Shown here: positions 24,526-36,500 of the stretch, in pieces
Position numbering within the stretch: position 1 is the stretch's first letter
How the letters are laid out: every line of letters begins with the position of its first letter
Source of the DNA: Mytilus californianus
Lineage: Eukaryota; Mollusca; Bivalvia; Mytilida; Mytilidae
Direction: 5' to 3'
DNA: 64,000 bases
Assembly: GCF_021869535.1 (NCBI RefSeq)
Contig: NW_026262712.1
Location: 67,550,100 to 67,614,099 of the forward strand
Translations under genes and position numbers: made by a program
The notes under the pieces: model-generated
Told to the model about the DNA's origin: nothing
Seen by the model: only the letters and a program-made list of their open reading frames with translations
Databases searched by the model: none

Positions 24526-27500
24526 CGACCAACCAACCAACCAACCAACCAACCAAGCAAAAAACCAATTAATCATGTTTCGGAGGGGAAAGACCGTTTA
24601 ACAATTGTTTTTAAAACAATTGATTTATATTTATGATTGAATTCATGTTGAAAGTCTGGAAGTATGTCCAGTGCACGATGTTTTGTCGATATTGTCAACA
24701 TCGCTATGTAGACTTTATCGTGTCATTATTGTGTTTACATTGTATCCTATCTATATATATGTTCTATACCTTTGTGTTTACATCGTTCACATGGTATACA
24801 TCGTGATGTTGACAATACCATGTTTACATCGTTCACATCGTCAACATCGTATTAATGGTGTGAACTTAGTCTATACTTTTGTGTTTACAACTTTACATCG
24901 TTCACATCGTCTACATCGTGATGTTGACAGTATCGTGTCAACATCGTGTTTACATTGTATATCGAGTCTATACCTTTCTGTTTACATCGTATACATCATA
25001 TAGTTGACAATATCGTGTCAACATTGTGTTTATATTGTATATCGAGTCTATACCTTTCTGTTTACATCGTGATGTTGAAAATATCGTGTTTACATCATTC
25101 ACATCGTCAACATTGTATTTATGATGTGTACCAAGTCTATACCTTTGTGTTTACATTGTTCACATCGTATACATCGTGATGTTGACAATATCGTGTCAAC
25201 ATCGTATTTATATGATGACGTTGATGATGTTCCAATTGGGGTAAAAAAATGTAGTGTATACCCCGACAGTTTCCTGAATGTATACTGACATCTCTGTGTT
25301 GTTATCCAATAACAAAAATTAACACATTTGTAATCCATGATATATCGTTGATAAATTGAAATATGTCGATGTAAACGATGTAAACATTTTATTACATTTC
25401 AAACATTATAAATTATGTTGACACCATATCGTGCAAACTACAATGCAAACGATATAAAGACAATATTGATAATACATTGTATACATTGCGATGTTAACGA
25501 TGTCAACGATGTAAACAGTATATAAGAGTTGTTACAATGTAAATGATGTTGACAATATATATTGTTAACATTGTTGATATTACGATGTAAATGATGTAAA
25601 CACGATATCTTTACAACATTGTATACATCGCGATGTTAACGATGTAAACAATATATAGTAAAATCATATCTTAATGTAAACGATGTTGACACGATATCGT
25701 GTTAACATTGTAAATATCGTGATGTCAACAATATTGCTTTAACATTGTACACTGGACATGGATGAAAGTCTGTAATATGAAGGTTTTACTACAACTATCA
25801 CATACACTAAACATTATCAATGATCCATGAAAATGAAGTCACTGTCAGATAAACCACCTAACAATCATTCCATACACCAATATAGTTGTCAAATTGCTTA
25901 TAGTACCTGAGAAACAGATCAAACCACAAAATCTTAACATTGTCAGACCAATGAACAATGAAAATGAGTTCAAGGCAATATGAATCCTGCCAGACAAACA
26001 TGAACCGGGTACACCTTACAATCATTCCATACACCAAATATACTTGACCTATTGTTTATAGCAACTGATAAACTGACAAAACCACAAAAAACTATCATTG
26101 ACCAATGAACCATGAAAATGAGGATAAGGTCATATGAAACCTGCCGACAGACATGTACACCTTAATAGTATTCCATACACCAAATACATTTGACCTATTG
26201 CTTCTAGTATCTGAGAAATAGACCAAACCACAAAAACTAAACATTGTTCAAAGAACCATGAAAATGAAGTCAAGGTCAGATGAAACCTGCCAGTCGGACA
26301 TGTACACCTTACAATCACTCCATATACTAGATAAAGTGGCCCTGCTACTTAAAGTATCTGAGAAATAGAACAAACCACAAAATCTAAACATTGTCCAATG
26401 AACCATGAAATTGAGGTCAAGGTCAGATGAAACCTGCCAGTCGGACATGTACACCTTACTATCATTCCATACACCAAATATAGTTGCCCTACTGCATATA
26501 GTATCTGAGATACAGACTAGACCACATAGCTTTAACCTTGTTTACTGATACACGAAATGAGGTCGAGGTCAGATGAACTCTACCTGATAAGCATGTAGAC
26601 CTAGCAAGCAACCCATATACCAAATATAGTTATCCTATAACTCATAATAAGGAAGTATTTCACTTTTTAAAAAAAACGTGATCTTTTTTCAAGCAGTCAC
26701 TGAACCATGAAAATGAGGTCATGGACAATTGACATATGACAGACAGACAGACAGACAGACAGAAACTTTATAACATAAGGTACCTGCATACAAAAAATGC
26801 AACATGCAGGTCTTCCAGCTTCTGAAATAAAAAGCTTTATACAAATAGTTTACACGGTCACCAATTTGCAATCCCTGTCTCACATTCTGTGACTTTTGTC
26901 GCAGGTGAGACAAAACAAAACTGGCTAGGAATAATCCCCTTGTAAAATATAAATGATGTTTATATGCCATGTTGAATGACCCAGTTGCTATAGGTCTGTT
27001 TAAGTCATAAGTCTGGTCAGCATTTGTCTGCCTTTCATTCTGTTTTCTGTCTATTTAGGATTTAATTGTGTAATATTTATATTGGGACAATTGTTCATCA
27101 ATGACAAACATTGGTGGCCTCTTTCTGATTTTTTTTTGTTTTTCATTAACGTGTATTGATGGATTGACTGCTTCATAAATTAGGTTTATATCATATCCCC
27201 TTTTATCTTCATTAAAACTTATATTTCAATTGATAAAAGATCCTGCAAAAAGCCTATTCATAGAAATTGAGTGTTTATTTTTATAGCAACAAAATATGAT
27301 GAAAATGTTCTGTACTAATTAAGTGTTCTGAGGGAAGTATTTGTAAATACAAAAGTACTGACAATTGATTATCCAGTTAGCAATTTAATCAAAGATGAAA
27401 TTAAGTTAATTTCCACTTGCATCAATCCAATTTAGACAAATAATGTAAGTTAACAATATAGATACAACATTCAGCTTATATCTTCCATACTTATATAACA

Positions 27501-30500
27501 GTTACCATCTATCACTGACAACTTCTTTTGCTATAGCTAAATTCAAAAGTTTGCTGAATTTACAAAATACAAGACTTACCATTAACTAAGACAACATCAC
27601 ACATAGAAGAGTCAACAGTAAACATGTTGTCGTCTAGGTTACTGAGTAGGTAAGAATTTTCTAATCGAATCTTTATCTTTTCTTTGGTCCATCCCTAGAA
27701 CAGCATATATATAAAACGTCATTTTAACATTTCTATTTGGACATTTTAACTGGTAAATATAAGGATAGGGGTTATGTTCTTCTCATATATTTTATGATGG
27801 TATGATACTAAACCCCTAAAGGGAGGGATTGTAGCTGATTTTCATATGATGAAGACGTAATCTTTCAATCAGTTTAATTAAGGCCTGGAGCTGGCATGTC
27901 AGTTACTTCTAATAGTCCTTTGTTAATTTACGTATCATTGTCATTTTGCTTAGTTTCTTTTGTTACCTATTCTGACATCGGACTCTGACTTCTTTTAAAC
28001 TGAGTTTTACTGTGCGAATTGCTATGTGTTTCTTTATTCTACATTGGCTAGAGGTATAGGGGGAGGGTTGAGATCTCACAAAACATGTTTAACCCCGCCG
28101 CATTTTTGTGCCTGTCCCAAGTCAGGAGCCTCTGGCCTTTGGTAGTCTTGTATGTTTTTTTAATTTTAGTTCATTTATGTTTTGGAGTTTAGTGTGACGT
28201 CCATTTTCACTGAACAAATACACAATTTTATTTAGGGGCCAGCTGAGGACCACCTACCGGTGCAGAATTTTCTCACTGCGTTGAAGACCCATTGGTGGCC
28301 TTCGACTGTTATCTGCTCTTTGGTCGGGTTGTTGTCTCTTTGACATATTCCCCATTTCCATTCTCAATTTTATACGGAAATATTATAGTTTTTTTTCAGC
28401 ATTGCAGTATATTTTCTTTAGTTATAGCATACAAAACTATTGTCCTGTTTAAATACATAGACCAGTTAATGAAGTGTGAGTTTTGTTTTTTTATTTAAAG
28501 TATAAATGTGCAATATAAAAGTAGCCCTCCGATGAGATTGTAGCTGAGAAATACCCTCTCATATGAAAACTATCGATAGTCTGTTTAGCACAATTTTGAC
28601 TATGACGTCGTTGATGTTTACATTGACAACAGCACATGTGCCCTTACTTTCTGACGATAATTTTCTATCAAGCAAATAGCATTATATGAAAAATTATCAC
28701 AAAAAAAGATCATAGGAAAAATACACAAAATAGCGATAATAAGTACTATTCATTTATATTCAGAGAATGCAAATATCACGGATTAACAAGGATTCTGGAT
28801 ACACTTTTTTCAATCTTAATTGAATAAATGTCTCCTTCATAAGCGAGTAGCATGATATGAAAAATAAAGAGCTGCTCCATGAGCGCATGATATGCCTCTC
28901 GCTTTTTCAAAGAATAAAGTTCCACAACTCCTCAATGTCATATCATAAATTAATAAAAAATAAAGGGATGTTATTTTAATAGATATAAATCAGTCATCAA
29001 AGTTTCATGAAAAAGCACTTTTGAATTATTGTCCGAAAACTGGAAAATCCCCCCTTTTTTATGAATAAAATCCCATAACTCTGAAACGTAAAATTTAAAA
29101 TTTATAAAAATCGAAAGGAAGCTCATGTCAATAGATAATAACAATTCACCAAAGTTTTATGCAAATTGGTTAAAGCGTTTTTGAGTTATTGTCCGATATG
29201 TTGACGACAGACTACAGTTTACCATAATATGTCCTGTAAATGGGCGTCTAATTATCACAATAAAAGATCACAGGAAAAATACACAAAATAGCGATAATAA
29301 ATACTATTCATTTATATTCAGAGAATGCATATGGAAAATATCACGGATTAACAAGGATACACTTTTTTCAATCATAATTGAATCAATGTCTCCTTCATAA
29401 TACATTGGGTAGTATATAGCTGAAAATTTAATTGAATGGCAATGATAATTTAAATAGTGCCAGACCAGAGTTCAGATATCATCAACAAAATGTATCAAAT
29501 ATTCTTGCTCCTATATAGACTTTTTTTAAAGATATTTTTGTTAGATATGGTTTCGGTTTTCTTATTAATATTACCAATACACAAATCATACAAAATCTTA
29601 AATAAAGAATATAAATATAAAACTAAATTGATAACAATTAAATAGAGAGCATAACATAAACAATTAAATAGAGAGCATAACCATGGTAACATAAACAATT
29701 AAATAGAGAGCATAACACAAAACAATTGAACTTTTTTCAACAATTACAAAAACAGCTGAACAGTAGAGTTTTTACTTTTTAAAGAACACATGTTTCATAT
29801 TTTTTCTGACTGCTATTGTTTTGGTTTATATATTAACTGACTGTTTCATACAATTTCATGATAGTTTAACTAGAGAAGGAAACAAAGTTTTTCAAACAGC
29901 AGGTCAAATATTGAACTAATATTTCCTTTTAACCCTTGAATACCTTACTCAGTACACCTTTATTTTTTCCAAGTTAAATTGGGGTTGCACTGAAGTATTG
30001 ACCAGAAACAGTCATGTAATTTTGTCAAATCAAATTTCTTTTTTGACAGTAAAACATATGTTCTTAAGATACACTCGACTGTTCCCAACAATCAATGCTA
30101 TGTTTGTAAAATGAATCTTATTACTTACAAGAAGCTGAAAAAAAAATCTCATTTCTTTTAAACTTTAACTTAAAAAAAGTATCTAATGCTTTGATATTGC
30201 ATTTCTTGAGAAAGATGTAGTCCATGAAATATTTTACTGCTCAATTATATATACTTTTAAGATGAAAAGATCAAAAGCACAACTGCGAAGACCCAATACT
30301 TATATGAATTTGATTTCTTCTAGATTAGCACTCAAATTGACTATCAAATGATATTCTCTCTTTTACATACAATGCTTTGTAGTTGAAATTTATCACCTCA
30401 ACTTATCGCCGTTAAGTTCAATTAATCTTTTCCATAAAAATCATCCTAGAATTTAAAAGATTAAGCCCTTGATTCACCCCCAACTAAACAAAACAAAAAG

Positions 30501-33500
30501 TTCAAATTTGTCTAAGATATGGAAAGTTTTCAAATGCCTCTCACTGAATAAGGGATATTTTCAGTAAATGATATGTCTCCTTGTATTCCACTTCTTGCAC
30601 AAATTACTTACCTGGTATGATGGTTGTTTCATAAGTACATTTGTAGCAACTCTATTAGCACAAACATGCCATAACCTGTACTCCAAGGGTGGATCAATGT
30701 CACAGAAGTGTTGGATGGCATGTTCCATATCATCTAGACTGATAAACAGCAACTACAATGAGAGAAATAATAAATAACAAATCATATAGAACCAGACTTT
30801 ATCTGTTACTGGCATCCCATTATGCAGATTAAAAGATGCTCATGTAGGGCAAGGCATGCATATAGAAGATAAGGTACCACTGCTAAATGAAAACAATAAT
30901 AAATTGATTGAATCATCTAGTTTATTGTTAGAAGTTGATACTTGTCATCACTATGGATTTTTATGTTTAATAAATGGAGAATGTGTCCATGGGACACAGA
31001 GGATGCCCCCGTTTGTATATAACGTTATAAAGGGACATAACTCAAGAACCGTAAAAGTGAGGCAACCCAAATTGGAACTTGATCTGTGTTTTGTGGTAAT
31101 AAGGATTGTGTATAATTTCATAACATTTGGCTGAGGCAAACTAAAGTTAGAGAACAGATTTGGGGCGTTCGTACTGATGTACGGACGGAAAGACGTACAG
31201 ACATACAGATGGGCAAGGGTAATATTATTGCCCCTCCGCTGCCTCGGGGCATAATAAATGAAAAAAGTATAATGAATAAATAATTATTAAGATACAATTT
31301 ACCTGGACAGCAGTTTCACAAATGACTGTGGCTGATCTTGGTTTTTTGGTCAGCAGACCCATCTCTCCTATAATATTACCAGAAGTGAGAAAATCAATCA
31401 AGTGGGACTTTATTGTCAACTGGGATCCTGAAGGCTTGTCTTCTAGTATGATGGGTTTACCTGGCTGAGTAGTGGACTCCAACTGAAAAAAAATGTACAA
31501 TTAAGATTTATTCTCATATTTTTGTACAAGTAGTTCCTGAGAAAAGTGTGATGAAAATATATGCTTTCATTCAACATATTACAAATTCAGACAAAGTATC
31601 AGTAAATAGAAAAAGTGTGACAAGAATATTTGTTAGACGAACAAATGGATGATTAATGTGAATGTAGTATAGGCCAATCCTAGATTGGAAGTATAATGAT
31701 GTAGATTTTGACAAAAGGGTATAAACACATGGACTATAGTAAAATCTAGCTAGCCCTTAACCATCCCATATCACTTACCCTAACCATCCCAGATACAATG
31801 ATGTAGATTCCACCAGGTGGGTCACCTTCATGTATAATCACATCTTCATAGTTGTAGGAGATTAATTTGGCTTTCTCCTGTTAACAGAAATATGACATGA
31901 AGCATTTTATACAAATACCGGTATATCTAAATCAGACACCATAAATGCAATGGTTCTTAGCTCTACTATCTCCTATCATATTTGTATTATACTTAAAATG
32001 CTAGTTTTTTTTATTGGTTATTAAGAAATCAGACATTCTACTCAAACACATGTCACAGGGGATAACATTTTTTTAAATAGTACTCTCTGGTATTGACCAA
32101 TAAAAACTGACAAAACAAAATCAATTACTAACAGATCATTCAGTATAATAAATTGAAAATCACATTGGATAGAGGTGATAGAGTGAATTGTTAAACTTCA
32201 AAATTACATCAACCTCTGCTTTGCCTCAGTTGGCAATGCTTTTCTCTGGGTAACAATCTGCTCTATCACCCTCTCATCTATAAGTAATCGAAATATGTGA
32301 TTGAAAAACATAATTTTTTATAGACACTCAACTCCTAAAACAATTTTCCTCAATCAAATAATCTAATCAGTATAAATTAAACAAACATAGTGCATTCTGC
32401 ATGATCAAAAAATTGAAAGAGGGATCTGAGAAGCATTTAACTTGTGTGTAAACATTTGAGCACAACAAAAGTTTATAAACAGGTGCTTTATAAGTACATA
32501 ATATGCTTGTTAACATAAGCTTTATCAATTTAAAAACTAAAATGTGTGGTTTTTTTTTTTACATTATTGGTTCAAATCTTTCTCCCGATTCTTGTTCCAT
32601 TTTCTATAAAAAAAAAAAGACCATTAGGTGGTTTTCAAATATCCTGTGAAGAAATTAGCCGATCATCAAAATCAACTGAGATTCTAGTTGTATCAAATTT
32701 TATATCTGTATCAAAATCTTGGTCAAACCAAGATTGAAATATTGTATGAAAAGTAAAATGTATGTCAAAGTCAAAGCCATAAACTCTTAACAAGAATTAT
32801 ATCATGATGACATTTTACATGTAAATCTGTCTGGAATACTCTTTAAGGATCTTCGCTACTCTGTGTCAAAATAACAAGCTTTTTAAAAGACTGTTATAAA
32901 TTGATAGTATATAAATGAAGGAACTAAAAAAGCAGAACAAAATGAAGGGTTCGTGTGCATGTTTTCGAGATATAAGGCATTGAAAATTTGGCGGGAAATG
33001 ATTCTCTCTAGATTTTTCATATATTTAACATGGCACCTTTTTTCTTTCATAAACAGTGAAAAAATAACAAGGATTTTATAAGATTTTCAAATGTGGTTTT
33101 TTAAACTATATGTAATAAAATTATGAAAAAGAAAAGTAGGGGTTAGCGAGTAAAATTTTTAATGGCACTACATCGATAAAACCAGAGGATTCCGAATATC
33201 TGGCAAAAAATCAAAAACAAGAGGAGGGAACATCCTTAAGTGCATTTCTACACAATATTTGTTCCACATCAGAATATGATATCATCAAGTTTTATATGAA
33301 AAGACATGTATCTTCATTTACCAAAAACAATCTGCAGATATAGTCCTACCTTTATGTTTTCTATGAAAGTAGGTTCATGTCTTAACCAGAAGACATTGTT
33401 TAACATTTTATCTGGAGGTGTAGTCCTACCTTTATGTTTTCTATGAAAGTAGGTTCATGTCTTAACCAGAAGACATTGTTTAACATTTTATCTGGAGGTA

Positions 33501-36500
33501 TAGTCCTACCTTTATGTATTCTATGAGAGTAGGTTCATGTCTTAACCAGAAGACATTGTTTAACATTTTATTTGGAGGTATAGTCCTACCTTTATGTATT
33601 CTATGAGAGTAGGTTCATGTCTTAATCAGAAGACATTGTTTAACATTTTATCTGGAGGTATAGTCCTACCTTTATGTATTCTATGAGAGTAGGTTCGTGT
33701 CTTAACCAGAAGACAATGCTTAACATTTTATCTGGAGGTATAGTCCTACCTTTATGTATTCTATGAGAGTAGGTTCATGTCTTAACCAGAAGACATTGCT
33801 TAACATTTTATCTGGAGGTATAGTCCTACCTTTATGTATTCTATGAGAGTAGGTTCGTGTCTTAACCAGAAGACATTGGTTAACATTTTATCTGGAGGTA
33901 TAGTCCTACCTTTATGTATTCTATGAGAGTAGGTTCATGTCTTAACCAGAAGACATTGCTTAACATTTTATCAGGTGGTATAGTCCTACCTTTATGTATT
34001 CTATGAGAGTAATGTCTCAACCAGAAGACATTGTTTAACATTTTATCTGGAGGTATAGTCCTACCTTTATGTATTCTATGAGAGTAGGTTCATGTCAACC
34101 AGAAGACATTGTTTAACATTTTATCTGGAGGTATAGTCCTACCTTTATGTATTCTATGAGAGTAGGTTCATGTCTTAACCAGAAGACATTGTTTAACACT
34201 TTATCTGGAGGTATAGTCCTACCTTTATGTATTCTATGAGAGTAGGTTCATGTCTTAACCAGAAGACATTGTTTAACATTTTATCTGGAGGTATAGTCCT
34301 ACCTTTATGTATTCTATGAGAGTAGGTTCATGTCTTAACCAGAAGACATTGCTTAACATTTTATCTGGTGGTGGTATAGGTAAACTAGGTGGTGCATTTA
34401 TTAGTCTCTTCATCATCTCTTCAACCATCTACAAATATAAAACATAAAACATGAAATCTCAAATACTATTGTTCCAACCTAAATTCTACCCACAAATAGC
34501 AAAAATTTACTGATGCAAAAACTAATTCATCCCCAACTTCAAGTCAACAATTTTTGTACATAATACTGATCAAGTTCAACTTAAGTTTTTGACCATGATT
34601 TTCAATAAACAGTTTTCTTCCATGTACAAGACACACCACACCTTCTAGCAGTAAAGGATAGTTGTGTCAAATTTCTTACCAAATTCGTTTGTGTTTTAAG
34701 TTTTTGACCATGACTTTCAATGTAGAGTTTTTTCCTTCTACCTGACAGATCCCCTAGAATTGGTTAATAATCAAGCCAAGTTTCATTGCCTAAATCCAAG
34801 GGATACTTATGTCAGAGAGCGGAAACAACTTGTGACGGACATACAAGCTGATTGCTTCTTTGGCAATGTGTCAATTAATCAGTGTGGCCCCAATTATAGC
34901 ATTAAACATTTTTCTAAATCTGGCACCATACTGCAAAACTGCTTGTACTACAACTAGCAATTTAATTTAACACTAATTAATCCATCAGCCACATATACCT
35001 GCAAAGATTCCTTACCTTTTCTAACTTGTGGCCATCAGCTTCTTCCAGAATACCATCCATTAATAGTTCATGTATGCCATCACGTAAACTGTTTAGAACA
35101 CTTCTAATAGCTTGTCTTGTTTTTATAGATAAAGCAATATCTGGATGTTGTTTCTGTAACATACCTACAATATACAATTTAAAATTATTTGATTTTCTCT
35201 TGTTTTTTTTAATGTTACGTGGGAATTAGTTTTTACAGTGGGAATACCATTAAAATCATTAAACTGTAATTTCAATTCTCCTGCTGAAGACATTTACATA
35301 ATATTACACATGACCATATTTTGACATCTAGATGGTTTTTTTTGTGTTGTTGGGTTGCCTTCTTATTGGCATATACCCCACCTCTCTTTTTATTCATATG
35401 TTTAAAAAGAAAAATGTTCATGACATATTTAACAACTGCAGTTAGAATAAATTTCAGTTAGGGAAATACTTTCTAAGTTAAGATTTTACATGCAAAAGTT
35501 AATATGCATAACAAGAGACATAGAGTAAACATCAATGAAAAACAAAGCCAATGACAAAAAAAAAACGACCAAAAGTTTATCTAGAGGGCAATATACAGTC
35601 AGTCCTCAACAATAGACAGTTGTTAATACCTACCTAGACATCTGATAACATCAAGTCTTCCATTGTCACTGGCTTGTTTTAATGATTTAGCAATTTCCCT
35701 CTGATCAACCATGTGATCTATCAACTTTCTGACTTCTTCCTCCCCTGCTACATAACCACGCCCAACATCATATCCATAACTCAGCTGTTGACTTATCAAT
35801 AACTTCATCAGACCAAGAAACAAAGGCACTAATGGCTGAAATAATTCATAGAACAATTAACAAACACAGCAGGCACGAATAATTGGATTTAAAATTTCAT
35901 GAGTGTTGTTTTTAAAAATCACTTATAAGCACTGAAGGGTAAAGATTGTTTTAATTTATCAGTGGGAAATGAAATTAAGCATTGCATTAAAAAAGCATTG
36001 GTTGTACTTGATTCAACTACAATTAAGGAAGATAACTCCAATTTTAAAGATTACTTTAACAATGACATCATTGATATTTTTAGAACAGATGTTAGATTCC
36101 TGCACCTTGCACAAGTTATGTAATTTTCTTAACAAGTATAACATCATTTTGTAACTTAAATATCTGAGCATATATTTCATTGATAAATTTCTGGAAATAT
36201 TCATGGATAGGATGTATACAATGTTATGATCACTGCACTATATTTTGTGTATCTCAAAAGTAGTGATAAACCTTGGAAAATTTAAATATCAAGTCAGTAC
36301 TATAGGGTTTTGATTACAATCTTTACCCAATAAACAGAACAGTAAAATTCTTTGCAGAAGAATAAATTGTAAAGGAATGTTACAATAGAAGATGACTTGT
36401 GTTCCTAGGGGTTTTTGTGTCCTGCTTAGTGAAATTTTACTTTTTTTGGTTCTTTTGAAGTGTTTTTCTTATTTTTTTGGTGAATAGTGAAATCATTATG

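Larger units (their letters stand above)
22704..24595. mobile_element. Possible larger element bounded by GGTCTTTCC / GGAAAGACC, with nested MITE and microsatellites
   Basis: The left end is a hairpin in which AGGTCTTTCCAC is followed at once by GTGGAAAGACCT (22704-22733). GGAAAGACC appears again at 24587-24595. Between lie a TTA run, a GTCAAGGTCAAAGGTCAAGG stretch, the MITE at 23503-23723 and two microsatellites. Whether the two ends belong to one insertion is inference. Confidence 0.4.

Noticed and set aside
24671-25179. Plus-strand frames of 77-110 codons
   Set aside because: Low-complexity translation of the CATCGT foldback satellite; no family features.
30856-31134. 92-codon plus-strand frame
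   Set aside because: Mostly overlaps the GATGCCCCC repeat element; the part shared with 61.4-61.8 kb shows it is repeat-derived.
35630-35633. Alternative donor four bases further at the exon 35634-35835
   Set aside because: CTAGGTAG|GTATTA would shift the frame into the next exon; CTAG|GTAGGT keeps phase.
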